Source: Sphingobacterium corticibacter
GTDB lineage: Bacteria; Bacteroidota; Bacteroidia; Sphingobacteriales; Sphingobacteriaceae
DNA: 64,000 nt
Reading direction: 5' to 3'
NCBI RefSeq assembly: GCF_003076635.1
Contig: NZ_QDKG01000001.1
Location: 868,001-932,000, forward strand
The notes under the pieces were generated by a model. That model did not search any database, was not told the origin of the DNA, and was given only the letters and a program-made list of their open reading frames with translations. Below, piece by piece: positions 15,316 to 26,161 of this stretch; the first letter of the stretch is position 1; every line of letters begins with the position of its first letter. The translations under genes and the position numbers were made by a program.

Positions 15316-16494
15316 TTAAGCTATTTCTGCGAAGAAATAACCATCACGATGTATCAAATCACGGTGCTTGATGATTTGTTGCAGATTAATTTTTCCGATA
15401 ACGTATTTATATTCTTGTCCGTAAAAACGTTCTGAAATACTATTGAAACTTAACGTATCTAAGATTTGCTCATCTTCATAACGTAAGTAGACTGTCAATT
15501 CATAATCGGTGGAGTAAGTTACTTCCTGTGATTTTGCGTGTTTTTTAAATTCGTAGCGATAACCGTATCGAAGTGCTGTAATATCAGATAATACGGCAGA
15601 TCCAGTCGGATGGCCGCCTGCACCTTTTCCAAAGAAAAACTGTTCGTCGGCAAAGGCTGCTTTGACCACCACACCATTATTTTCATTTTCTACGCCGTAC
15701 AACAGGTTGTCTTTGGTTACAAATTTTGGCAATACATACAAGATGATTTTTCCATCGACTTCTTTAGCGAGGGGAATCAACTTGATTTTGTAATTCTTCT
15801 CACGAGCATAGGTGATATCTGCCTGTCCTAGTTTGTCGATTCCAAGATTAAGGATGTCTTCTGGCTTTACATAGATACCGTAAGCATGATTTGCCACGAT
15901 CGCTAGTTTGTATTTCGGATCAAAGCCGCCCACATCCAGTGTTGGATCCGTCTCTGCAAAACCCAAATCCTGCGCTTTCTTTAGTGCGGTATGATAATCT
16001 TGATTTTCGTTGAAAATTTTAGATAAAATGTAGTTGGATGAACCATTGAAAATGCCGCTAACACTGTGCAAAAGCTCATTGTCATAGTATTCTTCTAAGT
16101 TGCGAATGATCGGAATAGATCCACATACAGCGCCTTCATACAATAATGATTTGCCAGTTTCTTGTTGTATCGTAGCCAATTCTTCCAAATGTGTAGCAAT
16201 CATTTTTTTGTTCGCTGATACGACATTCTTGCCCGCATAAAGGGCTCTTTTAGTTATTTCAAACGCGGCATCGGCATCATCGATAAGTTCTAGTATGGTG
16301 TTGATTTCTGGATCATTCAAAACCGCGTCCGCATCTGTTGTGAATAGATGGTCGGGAAGCGAGCGTTGCTTATTCGGGTTTTTGATCACAAATTTCTTTA
16401 TCTCCAGATTTAGATCTTTGGTTTTGATAATGTCGTACAGTCCTTGGCCAACTACACCAAAACCAAACATCCCAATCGTTAATTTTTCACTCAT
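15316..16494 (-). CDS. hom: homoserine dehydrogenase
   Basis: A 392-residue NAD(P)-dependent enzyme reducing aspartate semialdehyde to homoserine. The nucleotide-binding GFGVVGQGL is at residues 11-19. The catalytic domain has SANKKMIATH, YEGAVCGSIPIIRNL, GIFNGSSNYIL, FAETDPTLDVGGFDPKYKL and GAGGHPTGSAVLSDI, all diagnostic. A C-terminal stretch of about 70 residues may be an ACT-like regulatory part. It follows metY by 32 bp in a SAM-riboswitch-controlled operon, so here it supplies homoserine mainly for methionine. It is not fused to aspartokinase. Confidence 0.93.
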   Translation of the reverse strand: MSEKLTIGMFGFGVVGQGLYDIIKTKDLNLEIKKFVIKNPNKQRSLPDHLFTTDADAVLNDPEINTILELIDDADAAFEITKRALYAGKNVVSANKKMIATHLEELATIQQETGKSLLYEGAVCGSIPIIRNLEEYYDNELLHSVSGIFNGSSNYILSKIFNENQDYHTALKKAQDLGFAETDPTLDVGGFDPKYKLAIVANHAYGIYVKPEDILNLGIDKLGQADITYAREKNYKIKLIPLAKEVDGKIILYVLPKFVTKDNLLYGVENENNGVVVKAAFADEQFFFGKGAGGHPTGSAVLSDITALRYGYRYEFKKHAKSQEVTYSTDYELTVYLRYEDEQILDTLSFNSISERFYGQEYKYVIGKINLQQIIKHRDLIHRDGYFFAEIA

Positions 16495-16526
16495 TTTATC
16501 TCAAATTGTTTTTTAGTTATATAAAA

Positions 16527-17945
<1,419 letters not shown>

Positions 17946-18108
17946 TCAACAACGACTACCGCATTCGAGGCTGACAGACTACGATTACTCTTAGTAAAGA
18001 AATGAATGGCGTGGCAAGATCACGGTGTATCGTGAGTGCCAATAAAGGTATAAAGTGCGTTTTTTCGTTCATCTGTTCTATTATTTATATACTCCAAAAC
18101 AACGTTTT

Positions 18109-18190
18109 GGACAGGAATTGGCACCTTTTCAACTTCGTGTTGTTGGTTGCCAGTGGGTCATAGAGCCAGTCTCTCGCCACTTCTGTATAA
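18109..18190 (-). promoter_or_regulatory. SAM-I riboswitch upstream of metY-hom
   Basis: Read on the minus strand, the core of the SAM-I (S-box) aptamer is present: ACAGAAGTGGCGAGAG, then GACTGGC, CTATGACCCACTGGCAACC, and GGTGCCAATTCCTGT, with P1 ACAG/CTGT. Immediately after the aptamer, CCAAAAC and GTTTTGG form a 7-bp hairpin (18093-18109 region) which may be part of the expression platform, although no T-run follows. Binding of SAM is expected to switch the operon off. Family knowledge: this RNA is common before methionine genes in Bacteroidota. Confidence 0.88.
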
Positions 18191-18249
18191 ATCAAGACCT
18201 GAATCGATAGAAGAAGGTATTGATTTGTATTATCGAATGATATACATAG

Positions 18250-18280
18250 CAAATATAGGTTTTTTGCTGTGCGTAACAAG
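18250..18280 (-). promoter_or_regulatory. promoter of the SAM riboswitch/metY-hom transcript
   Basis: On the minus strand CTTG (18280-18277), a 19-bp spacer and TATATTTG (18257-18250) fit TTTG-N19-TANNTTTG with one mismatch. The predicted start at about 18243 leaves some 50 nt before the aptamer. Confidence 0.65.
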
Positions 18281-18420
18281 AGTCTGAGCTAAAAAAATAA
18301 AATTTCAGATTTTTCTATAAATCTTAATTGATGCTGTATCATAGCCTTAGTACAAAGAATTTTAAACTTTGTGATCAGAAATACTGCTGCTAAGAGGAGT
18401 TGTTTTTTTTCGATACAATA

Positions 18421-18527
18421 GCTAAAATGTTTTAGCATTTATCATTATTTAATCTATAATTTAAAACACTGTAAATCAAGTATTTAATTTAGTGTTAATG
18501 GTACAATAAGCTTAATTTTAGTGTTAA
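18421..18527 (+). promoter_or_regulatory. palindrome and repeated half-sites upstream of pckA
   Basis: A perfect palindrome GCTAAAA-TG-TTTTAGC lies at 18421-18436. Downstream, AGTGTTAA occurs directly twice (18491-18498 and 18520-18527, 29 bp apart) and the inverse AACACT occurs at 18465-18470. They lie 50-160 bp before pckA, where a -7 box TAATTTTG (18544-18551) is found. They could be binding sites for a regulator of gluconeogenic genes; the region is AT-rich, so chance is possible. Confidence 0.35.
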
Positions 18528-18579
18528 GTGAAGATGTTTTGGTTAATTTTGTTTCGTATATAAAAATGAATAAACTGTA

Positions 18580-20130
18580 ATGCAAAAAATTCTTCAAGAA
18601 TCTTTATCTGGACTAGTTCTGGAGCCTAAAGGTGAGTTGTACAGCGAATTGGCTCCTTCAGAATTGATTGAGCATGCTGTTGAGAAAAGGGAAGCGACAC
18701 TTTCGTCTTCTGGGGCACTAAATATTATGACAGGCACATTTACTGGGCGTTCTCCCCGCGATCGTTATATAGTGCGCGATGAGATTACTGAAGATGTGAT
18801 ACATTGGAATGATGTTAATCAAGGTGTATCCACTGACGTCTTTGAGGCGTTGGAACGACAAGTGAAGAAATACTTAGATGCCAGCAAAGCGTTGTATACA
18901 CGTACAGCAAACATTGCTACGTACGTAAAATATGGTAGAAAAATCCATTTTGTGACAGAACTTGCTGCGCAAGATTTGTTTATCAGCAACATGTTTCTTC
19001 CGGAGGAAGAGGTAGAGAATCATCGCGATTGGACCGTTTGGGTTGCTTCCTTATTAAAAACGGAAAAATTTGAAGATTTAGGTCTTCGAGCTTCGAATGC
19101 GGTAGTGTTAGATTTTACGAAACGAAAGGTGCTGATCATTGGTACAGCATATACTGGGGAGATTAAGAAAAGTATGTTTTCTGTGATGAACTTCGTGCTG
19201 CCACAAGAGCACAATGTGCTCTCGATGCATTGCTCTGCGAACATGGGAAAACATGGTGACACAGCTTTATTTTTTGGATTGTCAGGTACGGGGAAAACGA
19301 CTTTATCAGCAGATCATGATCGCTATCTCATCGGTGACGACGAGCATGGTTGGTCCGACGACGGAATTTTTAATTTGGAAGGAGGTTGTTATGCCAAATG
19401 CATTAATCTGAAGGTAGAAAGTGAACCGGATATCTTTGGTGCCATACGATTCGGAGCTTTGACAGAAAACATGGTTTTTTTGCCAAATAGTCGTCATTTG
19501 GATTATAGCAATAGTTCGGTTACCGAAAATATTCGTGTTTCCTATCCGATCAATTACATTCCCAATGTGGTCAAGATCAATCGTTCGGCTGCGCCGAAAC
19601 ATATTTTTTTCTTGACAGCAGATGCGTTTGGAGTATTGCCACCATTGTCGAAATTAACAGTTGAACAAGCCATGTATTACTTTTTAAATGGCTATACGGC
19701 GAAAGTGGCTGGTACAGAGGTCGGAGTTGCAGAGCCCGTTGCTACTTTTTCAGCCTGTTTCGGTCAGGCATTCTTACCGCTGCACGCGATGCGCTACGCC
19801 GAAATGCTTCGCGATCGTTTGCAGCAAGATACAACTACACAAGTTTGGTTGGTCAATACGGGATGGATCGGTGGACCTTATGGCGTTGGTCGTCGTATAC
19901 CACTTTATCATACGCGCGCCATGATCCGCGCGGTGATGCAGGGAGCTTTGGATGACGAACATTTTGTGCAACACCCAGTTTTCGATCTAGCTATGCCAAT
20001 TGCTTGTCCGCAGGTGCCAGATACTATTTTGGATCCGCAGTCGCTGTGGCAAGATCCGGATAGTTATACCCATAAGGCACAGGAACTGAAAGATCTTTTT
20101 GAGCAGAATTATCAAAAATATGTGCATTAA
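18580..20130 (+). CDS. pckA: phosphoenolpyruvate carboxykinase (ATP)
   Basis: A 516-residue ATP-type PEPCK converting oxaloacetate and ATP to PEP, CO2 and ADP. The kinase-1a P-loop is GLSGTGKTTLSAD, followed by the kinase-2 metal site IGDDEHGWSDDGIFNLEGGCYAK. The oxaloacetate site FTGRSPRDRYIV is near residue 50, and NTGWIGGPYGVGRRIPL is further downstream. Length and motifs separate it from the GTP enzyme. It is followed 18 bp later by fbp, so the two gluconeogenic enzymes are probably one transcript. Candidate operator elements precede it. Confidence 0.95.
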   Translation: MQKILQESLSGLVLEPKGELYSELAPSELIEHAVEKREATLSSSGALNIMTGTFTGRSPRDRYIVRDEITEDVIHWNDVNQGVSTDVFEALERQVKKYLDASKALYTRTANIATYVKYGRKIHFVTELAAQDLFISNMFLPEEEVENHRDWTVWVASLLKTEKFEDLGLRASNAVVLDFTKRKVLIIGTAYTGEIKKSMFSVMNFVLPQEHNVLSMHCSANMGKHGDTALFFGLSGTGKTTLSADHDRYLIGDDEHGWSDDGIFNLEGGCYAKCINLKVESEPDIFGAIRFGALTENMVFLPNSRHLDYSNSSVTENIRVSYPINYIPNVVKINRSAAPKHIFFLTADAFGVLPPLSKLTVEQAMYYFLNGYTAKVAGTEVGVAEPVATFSACFGQAFLPLHAMRYAEMLRDRLQQDTTTQVWLVNTGWIGGPYGVGRRIPLYHTRAMIRAVMQGALDDEHFVQHPVFDLAMPIACPQVPDTILDPQSLWQDPDSYTHKAQELKDLFEQNYQKYVH

Positions 20131-20148
20131 GTTTAGGGATCATAGATT

Positions 20149-21156
20149 ATGGAATACAAAACCCTAGGCCAGTTCATTATCGAAAAACAAGCCGAATTCC
20201 CCTTTGCTAAAGGGGAGTTGTCACGGTTGCTGCGTGATATTGGCATCGCTGCTAAAGTGGTAAATCGCGAAGTCAATAAAGCTGGATTGGCAGAAATTTT
20301 AGGCTCTTTCGGACAAACCAATGTGCAAGGCGAAGAACAGCAAAAATTAGATGTGTTGGCCGATCAAGAATTTATATCTGCACTGAGGAGAGGCGGAGAG
20401 TGTTGCTACATTGCCTCCGAAGAACATGAAGAAGGTTTAGATTTTTCGTCATCTGAAGGATCTTCTGATGGAAAGTATATTGTATGTATAGATCCTTTGG
20501 ACGGCTCATCCAATATTGACGTCAACATATCTATTGGAACAATATTTTCAATATACAGACGTAAGTCAGCATCTGGAAAGATAATGGAGGAAGATATCTT
20601 GCAACAAGGTCTAAATCAGGTGGCCGCGGGATACATTTTGTATGGTTCTTCTACGATGCTGGTGTACACAACTGGACATGGTGTTAACGGTTTTACGCTT
20701 GATCCCAGTATCGGTGAATTTTGTCTTTCGCATCCTGCGATGCGAATTCCTGAAAATGGAAACACATATTCCATCAATCAGGGAAATTTTGTCAACTTCC
20801 CGCCCGCTATAAAAGAGTATGTAAAATTGTGTCAGGAGGAGAATCTATCTTACGGTCGACCATATTCATTACGTTATATCGGATCATTGGTTGCTGATTT
20901 GCATCGTACTATGCTCAAAGGTGGCATATTTATGTACCCAGAAAGTGTGCGACACCGAAAAGGTAAACTGCGCCTTATGTACGAGTGCAATCCCATGGCG
21001 TTTATTTTGGAACAAGCGGGAGGCAAAGCTTCTACAGGGAAAGATCGCATTTTAGAAATACAGCCAGAGGAGTTACATCAGCGTACGCCATTGGTCATCG
21101 GGAGTCCGATAATGGTGGATATAGTAGAAAAGTTGTATGCTGAGCTAGCGGGATAA
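20149..21156 (+). CDS. fbp: fructose-1,6-bisphosphatase class I
   Basis: A 335-residue class I FBPase, hydrolysing fructose-1,6-bisphosphate to fructose-6-phosphate. The metal site [12 protein letters not shown] is the family signature, with the preceding ASEEHE acid cluster. The sugar-phosphate site [18 protein letters not shown] segment appears as [20 protein letters not shown], and the lysine/glutamate region EQAGGKAS is present. It starts 18 bp after the pckA stop, a pairing that ties two irreversible steps of gluconeogenesis to one promoter. Confidence 0.95.
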   Translation: MEYKTLGQFIIEKQAEFPFAKGELSRLLRDIGIAAKVVNREVNKAGLAEILGSFGQTNVQGEEQQKLDVLADQEFISALRRGGECCYIASEEHEEGLDFSSSEGSSDGKYIVCIDPLDGSSNIDVNISIGTIFSIYRRKSASGKIMEEDILQQGLNQVAAGYILYGSSTMLVYTTGHGVNGFTLDPSIGEFCLSHPAMRIPENGNTYSINQGNFVNFPPAIKEYVKLCQEENLSYGRPYSLRYIGSLVADLHRTMLKGGIFMYPESVRHRKGKLRLMYECNPMAFILEQAGGKASTGKDRILEIQPEELHQRTPLVIGSPIMVDIVEKLYAELAG

Positions 21157-21292
21157 TCGGATGATTGATATTAGGTTCGCAGCTCAACAATTAGCTGGTG
21201 TAAAATCAATTTTGTGTAAGCAGTTGTATATTTTGCAAATACGTATTTGAATGTACGCATTCTAACTTTTAGGTTCGAAGTTCCAATAATAA

Positions 21293-21895
21293 TTATAGCA
21301 GACGAAATCGAAGCCCCACTTGTAATTGCTGAATATAGGAATCATTCTGATCATTGATTCGGCTAAAGCCATTTTGACGACGATACCGCACATATAGCTT
21401 TCCAAACTCTACACCCAATGCATAGCCCGTGTTTAGGCTAGTGTTGAATGCAGGAAGGCCATTGTTTAATAAGTGTTTGTCTTCGTTTAGTAATTTACTG
21501 AAATCTATACCGGCAAGTAAAGCAAATCGTGGCGTGATAGTAAGTTTAGCAAGTAGTGGAACGTTAAAATAGTCAATCGAGCGTGTACCTTTGCCTATTC
21601 CATTAGGTAAAATTTGTGTCGACTCATTTGTTCTTATTCTTGAAATATTATAACCAGGTTCTGCCTGCAAGGTGAAGTACCTATTCAATTCATAACTAAG
21701 GAATACACCGAATTGTAGTCCAATTCGGTTGGAGGACCTAAATTCAGAGCCGATTCCCTTACTAAAATTACCTCCACCCAACACTCCAATACCAATTTGG
21801 GCTTGTGCGATTACAATAGAGGTCAAATAAATAACAGATGAAAGGAGGAACTTGCTGCTATATTTCTTAACAGTATATTTTATTTGTGATATCAT
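21293..21895 (-). CDS. PorT-like outer-membrane beta-barrel protein
   Basis: A 200-residue protein with an N-terminal signal peptide (hydrophobic run LSSVIYLTSIVIAQAQ, cleavage likely after AQA) and a small beta-barrel of about eight strands with alternating aromatic/hydrophobic residues: IGIGVLGGGNFS, GLQFGVFLSYELNRYFTLQAEPGYN, FNVPLLAKLTITPRFALLAG, GYALGVEFGKLYVRYR. The end LQVGLRFRLL is a typical terminal beta-strand. It belongs to the outer-membrane protein beta-barrel domain 2 (PorT) family of Bacteroidota. Role unknown; single gene. Confidence 0.75.
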   Translation of the reverse strand: MISQIKYTVKKYSSKFLLSSVIYLTSIVIAQAQIGIGVLGGGNFSKGIGSEFRSSNRIGLQFGVFLSYELNRYFTLQAEPGYNISRIRTNESTQILPNGIGKGTRSIDYFNVPLLAKLTITPRFALLAGIDFSKLLNEDKHLLNNGLPAFNTSLNTGYALGVEFGKLYVRYRRQNGFSRINDQNDSYIQQLQVGLRFRLL

Positions 21896-22183
21896 GCATG
21901 TGTGATCGTGAGTACGTAAAAATACGGTACTTGTTTCTAAAGAATGGTTGACTTTTGTAAATTTTTAGTCAACTATTTAGGGTCGGAACATAGACCTTTT
22001 TGTGAGAAAAAGTGCTTGTTCTACTAAAGTAATTTCTAACAATGGCAGCTAAAGTTGAAATTTTGACCGAATAATACGCGATTTAACCAGTTATTTTTCC
22101 TAATCGATACATTTTACGACTTCAGGCCGTCTCTTTTTTGTATTTTTTTGTACGTTTACGGTATCTAAAAATTAATCTAAATC

Positions 22184-23674
22184 ATGTGGTATAAGAAATC
22201 CATATCAAAATTGGTTGCAGAAGCGCAGCAAAGTGGGGAAGGAACGCTGAAAAGAACCTTAACAAGTACGGGGCTTATTGCGCTTGGCGTAGGAGCTATT
22301 ATTGGAGCCGGCTTATTTTCGTTAACTGGTATAGCGGCGGCTGATCATGCTGGTCCAGCGGTAACAATTGCTTTTGTTATTGCAGCGATTGGTTGCGCAT
22401 TTGCCGGATTGTGTTATGCAGAATTCGCTTCCATGATTCCAGTAGCTGGTAGTGCGTATACGTATTCTTACGCTACGATGGGTGAGTTTATGGCGTGGAT
22501 CATTGGTTGGGATTTAGTATTAGAATATGCTTTAGCAGCCGCTACCGTGTCAGCCAGTTGGTCACAGTACGTCAATCAATTGGTGATTAACATATTTGGT
22601 CAAGGACTGCCTGAAGCCATTCTGCATGGTCCATGGGAAGGTGGTCTTGTGAATCTTCCTGCAATTATTATTGTCGTATTGATTTCCTTGTTGCTCATGC
22701 GTGGTACACAAGAGTCCGCGTTGGTCAATAATGTATTAGTGATTCTAAAAATTGCCGTGGTACTGATCTTTATTGTATTGGGTTGGTCTTTCATTAACCC
22801 AGTTAATCATGATCCATTTATTCCTATTAATGAAGGCGAGGAGTTGCTTAAAGCCGGAAAGATTGGTATGTTCGACTTCTTTAGTGAAGGGTACTTTGGT
22901 CACTACGGGATTAGTGGAATATTAAGAGCTGCTGGTGTCGTTTTCTTCGCTTTTATCGGTTTCGATGCGGTGAGTACAGCTGCTCAAGAGGCCATTAATC
23001 CTAAAAAAGGGATGCCAATTGGTATTATCGGCTCGTTAGTAATTTGTACTGTTTTTTATGTAGCCTTCTCCTATGTGCTTACGGGTTTAGCGAATTATAG
23101 AGATTTTCAAGGTGATGCGAGTCCAGTAGCAACTGCATTTGCAGCTACAGGTTATACCTTCTTAAATACAGCGATGACTATTACTATTATTGCAGGATAT
23201 ACTTCTGTAATCTTAGTGATGTTGTTGGGGCAAAGTCGTGTCTTCTATAGCATGAGTAAGGACGGTTTGTTGCCAAAAATATTCTCAGATCTTTCGAAAC
23301 GTCAGACACCATGGAAGACCAATGCCGTGTTTATGATATTCGTAAGTATTTTTGCGGGATTTGTTCCAGTATCTGATTTGGGACACATGGTGAGTATCGG
23401 TACGTTGTTCGCTTTTAGTTTGGTATGTATAGGCGTGATTGTGCTACGATACAAAAACCCAACGGCAGAGCGCCCATTCAAAACCCCATTGGTGCCATTG
23501 ATTCCTATTTTGGGTGTATTGGTTTGTGTGGCAATGATGGCTTCTTTACCGATCGAAAGTTGGGAGCGTCTAGGGATCTGGATGTTATTAGGAGTAGTGA
23601 TTTACTTCGTATATGGAAAGAAACGTAGCGTATTACGCAGAGAGATAGAAAGTGGAAGATACGAGCAAGACTAG
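22184..23674 (+). CDS. amino acid permease (APC superfamily, CAT-like)
   Basis: A 496-residue inner-membrane transporter with 12 or more hydrophobic segments. The first helix holds the unwound substrate-site motif GVGAIIGAGLFSLTG (about residues 35-49). VVFFAFIGFDAVSTAAQEAINPKKGMPIGIIGSL is the family's helix 6/loop signature. Long cytoplasmic N- and C-termini and similarity to cationic amino-acid transporters (YfnA/CAT type) suggest proton-coupled amino-acid uptake; the substrate is not identifiable. Single gene with its own terminator. Confidence 0.9.
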   Translation: MWYKKSISKLVAEAQQSGEGTLKRTLTSTGLIALGVGAIIGAGLFSLTGIAAADHAGPAVTIAFVIAAIGCAFAGLCYAEFASMIPVAGSAYTYSYATMGEFMAWIIGWDLVLEYALAAATVSASWSQYVNQLVINIFGQGLPEAILHGPWEGGLVNLPAIIIVVLISLLLMRGTQESALVNNVLVILKIAVVLIFIVLGWSFINPVNHDPFIPINEGEELLKAGKIGMFDFFSEGYFGHYGISGILRAAGVVFFAFIGFDAVSTAAQEAINPKKGMPIGIIGSLVICTVFYVAFSYVLTGLANYRDFQGDASPVATAFAATGYTFLNTAMTITIIAGYTSVILVMLLGQSRVFYSMSKDGLLPKIFSDLSKRQTPWKTNAVFMIFVSIFAGFVPVSDLGHMVSIGTLFAFSLVCIGVIVLRYKNPTAERPFKTPLVPLIPILGVLVCVAMMASLPIESWERLGIWMLLGVVIYFVYGKKRSVLRREIESGRYEQD

Positions 23675-23698
23675 TATCTTAATCCGTTGATATAATAA

Positions 23699-23730
23699 AC
23701 AAACGCCGCCTCTTGCAGGGCGGCGTTTGT
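23699..23730 (+). terminator. terminator after the amino acid permease
   Basis: A perfect 12-bp stem ACAAACGCCGCC / GGCGGCGTTTGT with an 8-nt loop, 25 bp after the stop codon. The T-run is weak. Confidence 0.75.
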
Positions 23731-23793
23731 CGTGATATGCGATAAAAAATTAGTACATTACGACAGTTTTTTATTTATACCAAACATTACATA

Positions 23794-25056
23794 TTGAAAT
23801 TTACGGAATTTGGTTTCGTTTCTACATTGGAAGAGGGACTAGAAAGTATGGGATTCGAGGTGGCAACGCCGATACAAGAACAAACTGTACCTGTTATATT
23901 AGCAAATAAAGACCTTATTGCCTGTGCTCAAACAGGAACGGGTAAAACAGCTGCATATCTGTTGCCTATTCTTAATAAGATCTGCACAAATCCAAAGGAA
24001 GCCGTCAATACGATTATCTTAGTGCCTACCCGAGAATTGGCCTTGCAAATTGATCAACAGATCATGGGTTTAGCGTATTTTACGGGTGCTACATCTATTT
24101 CGGTGTACGGCGGTGGTGATGGTATGGGGTATGAACAGCAGAAGCGTGCTATACGCGAAGGCGTAAACATTATTGTAGCTACACCAGGTCGTTTGATCAG
24201 TCATATGTCTTCTGGAAAGTTTGACTTTTCCCAGTTAGAGCACCTCGTGTTGGATGAGGCAGATACGATGTTGGATATGGGATTTCATGATGATATTCTC
24301 CGTATCATTAGTTATTTACCAGTAAAGCGCCAAAGTTTGTTGTTTTCGGCTACCATGCCTGGTAAGATTCGTACACTAGCAAAGAAAATCTTAGAAGAAC
24401 CGCAGGAAATTAACATTGCGATCTCTAAACCTTCTGCTGGTATCGATCAACATGCCTACATGGCCTACGACGATCAGAAAGGTAAATTGATTCGACACAT
24501 TCTCTCTAATGAAGATTATACTAGCATTATTGTGTTTGCTTCGAAAAAGGAGATTGTTAAAACATTGGCGCGAGATCTTTCTAAAAGTGGTATTGAGGCG
24601 GAAGGGTTTCACTCTGACTTGGAACAAGCGCAGCGTGAATCTATTATCAATAAATTTCGCTCTAAGCGCTTACGCGTCTTGATCGGAACGGATGTGATTA
24701 GTAGAGGTATTGATATTGTAGGTATTAGTTTGGTCGTTAACTACGATGTGCCGCCAGATCCAGAAGATTATGTGCATCGCGTCGGACGTACGGCTCGGGC
24801 CTCTACTACCGGTACGGCGATCACGTTTATCAATGAGAAAGATCAATCTCGCTTTGCGCGAATCGAAAGCTTGATTGAGTATGAGATCAAAAAGATGCCT
24901 TTACCAGAAGGATTAGGTGCCGGCCCGACTTACAATCCAAAAACCGGTGCGCCAAAAAAAAGAAACAACTTCCGAAAGAAGAAAAATAACGCTAAAAATG
25001 GAAGGCCTATGTCAGGAGGATCGTCGCCTAATAGGACCAAATCCTCTGAAAGTTAA
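23794..25056 (+). CDS. DEAD-box RNA helicase (RhlE-like)
   Basis: A 420-residue ATP-dependent RNA helicase. Motifs in order: Q motif (F at residue 8 and TPIQEQ), I AQTGTGKT, Ia PTRELALQ, Ib TPGRL, II DEAD, III SAT, IV IVFASKK, V GTDVISRGID and VI HRVGRTAR. After the helicase core comes a short basic tail (PKKRNNFRKKKNNAKNGR) typical of RhlE-type proteins of Bacteroidota. Expected roles are in ribosome assembly or mRNA turnover, often cold-induced. Single gene followed by a strong terminator. Confidence 0.92.
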   Translation: MKFTEFGFVSTLEEGLESMGFEVATPIQEQTVPVILANKDLIACAQTGTGKTAAYLLPILNKICTNPKEAVNTIILVPTRELALQIDQQIMGLAYFTGATSISVYGGGDGMGYEQQKRAIREGVNIIVATPGRLISHMSSGKFDFSQLEHLVLDEADTMLDMGFHDDILRIISYLPVKRQSLLFSATMPGKIRTLAKKILEEPQEINIAISKPSAGIDQHAYMAYDDQKGKLIRHILSNEDYTSIIVFASKKEIVKTLARDLSKSGIEAEGFHSDLEQAQRESIINKFRSKRLRVLIGTDVISRGIDIVGISLVVNYDVPPDPEDYVHRVGRTARASTTGTAITFINEKDQSRFARIESLIEYEIKKMPLPEGLGAGPTYNPKTGAPKKRNNFRKKKNNAKNGRPMSGGSSPNRTKSSES

Positions 25057-25117
25057 AAGTGTTTGTTAATATGCTTACATCTTATCGCCTGAGATTGTTC
25101 GCATATATGCGCAAAAG

Positions 25118-25164
25118 AAACATCCCGAGCCCCAAACAATTCTGGGGTCGGGATGTTTTTTTTT
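25118..25164 (+). terminator. terminator after the DEAD-box helicase gene
   Basis: The stem AACATCCCGAGCCCC / GGGGTCGGGATGTT (one G-T pair) with a 10-nt loop is followed by nine Ts. Confidence 0.9.
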
Positions 25165-25207
25165 AAGTTACTGCTCATAGCAGCATAGCATACAAATACC
25201 TAGAACT

Positions 25208-25477
25208 ATGTTTACTAAAGAAAAACTTTTGCAGAAAATAGAAGAATACAGGGCAGATTTTGCCGATCTCAATCCACTTATCGCTCGCTCATCTGCGGCG
25301 GATATTTTTGATGAATATTTTTATGAAGAAAGCGACGAAGTGCCTACTGTTGGTTTTAATCCGCAATCTGGCGAGCACCTGCGTGTAGGAGAGAAGCTAT
25401 ATTATCATCCCGATAAAAGTCATTTAGTTCCAGAGCGTTTACGAGATTATCTGCGCGAGATTAAACTGGAAGACTAG
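25208..25477 (+). CDS. hypothetical small acidic protein
   Basis: Eighty-nine residues, acidic and soluble, with a helical N-terminus (EKLLQKIEEYRADFADL), an acidic middle (DEYFYEESDE) and a basic patch (KLYYHPDKSHLVPERLRDYLREIKLED). No signal peptide and no family recognised. It is followed 51 bp later by a second small gene on the same strand; the clean frame and amphipathic helices support it being real. Confidence 0.5.
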   Translation: MFTKEKLLQKIEEYRADFADLNPLIARSSAADIFDEYFYEESDEVPTVGFNPQSGEHLRVGEKLYYHPDKSHLVPERLRDYLREIKLED

Positions 25478-25528
25478 AATACAACAAATAGTATTAAGGG
25501 CCCAACTTAATTAAACAACTTTAGATTT

Positions 25529-25765
25529 ATGAGTTACACAAGAACATTTAGTCATGACATTGATGGAACCTCAGTTGATTTCGATGTAACGTACAACACA
25601 GAAAGCCACTTCTTTACCGTAATAGAATCTGGTTTACCAGAGCCCTATTTGTTAAAATTCGATATGGGTACACGAACATGGAGTATAGAAGCAGAGGCTG
25701 AGCCCAAAATATCAGCAGAAGAATTAGCGATACTGGTTCAAAAGCATTTTGGTAGATCTGTATAA
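25529..25765 (+). CDS. hypothetical small protein
   Basis: Seventy-eight residues forming alternating strands (YTRTFSHDIDGTSVDFDVTYN, FTVIESG, PYLLKFDMGTRTWSIEAEAEP) and a C-terminal helix (SAEELAILVQKHFG). This pattern resembles small beta-sheet proteins of Bacteroidota, but I cannot name the family. Same direction as the preceding gene, probably one unit, ended by the hairpin at 25841-25871. Confidence 0.5.
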   Translation: MSYTRTFSHDIDGTSVDFDVTYNTESHFFTVIESGLPEPYLLKFDMGTRTWSIEAEAEPKISAEELAILVQKHFGRSV

Positions 25766-25840
25766 AATATCTTAAAAATACTGATTAGGATTACTATAAA
25801 GCGTTTGAATTTTAGAACTGAATTCAACTTCATGTAAAAT

Positions 25841-25871
25841 AAAAAAGCGAAGATTTACTCTTCGCTTTTTT
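25841..25871. terminator. bidirectional terminator between the small gene and tRNA-His
   Basis: A perfect 13-bp stem AAAAAAGCGAAGA / TCTTCGCTTTTTT with a 5-nt loop. It can end the plus-strand small genes as well as tRNA-His on the minus strand, directly next to it. Confidence 0.85.
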
Positions 25872-25872
25872 G

Positions 25873-25947
25873 GGTAAATGATGGGGCTCGAACCCACGAC
25901 CCTCGGTACCACAAACCGATGCTCTAACCAACTGAGCTACATCTACC
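25873..25947 (-). tRNA. tRNA-His(GTG)
   Basis: A cloverleaf with anticodon loop TTGTGGT (GTG), acceptor GTAGATG/CATTTAC with a genome-encoded G(-1) opposite C73, as expected for tRNA-His, and T-loop TTCGAGC. Upstream on the minus strand a TACTTTTG box (TANNTTTG type) lies about 16 bp before the 5' end, with a poor -33 element. Confidence 0.93.
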
Positions 25948-26090
25948 GTGTTTTGGTGTTACAAAAGTAGTATAATATTGCTATTGTCGCAAGCATTCTT
26001 CACTAAAAAAAGCTGGTAAAGTAATAACAGTATGATTTCAAGGTTATTATTTTTTTTATCACGCTGAAATAACCGTAGTTCTATCAAGAA

Positions 26091-26129
26091 AAATGCCTTG
26101 ATGTATGTTTTACGTACATCAAGGCATTT
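26091..26129 (-). terminator. terminator of the efflux operon
   Basis: A perfect 15-bp stem AAATGCCTTGATGTA / TACATCAAGGCATTT with a 9-nt loop lies 33 bp after the RND gene stop on the minus strand; the following T-run is short. Confidence 0.75.
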
Positions 26130-26161
26130 GACATCTACTTATACAAAAGGTACAAATTTAC

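Noticed and set aside
18085..18279. 64-codon minus-strand frame upstream of metY
   Set aside because: It coincides with the SAM-I aptamer, whose conserved sequence explains the region better than a protein.
25873..25947. Sequence similar to tRNA but read on the plus strand
   Set aside because: The cloverleaf with the GTG anticodon and G(-1) forms only on the minus strand.
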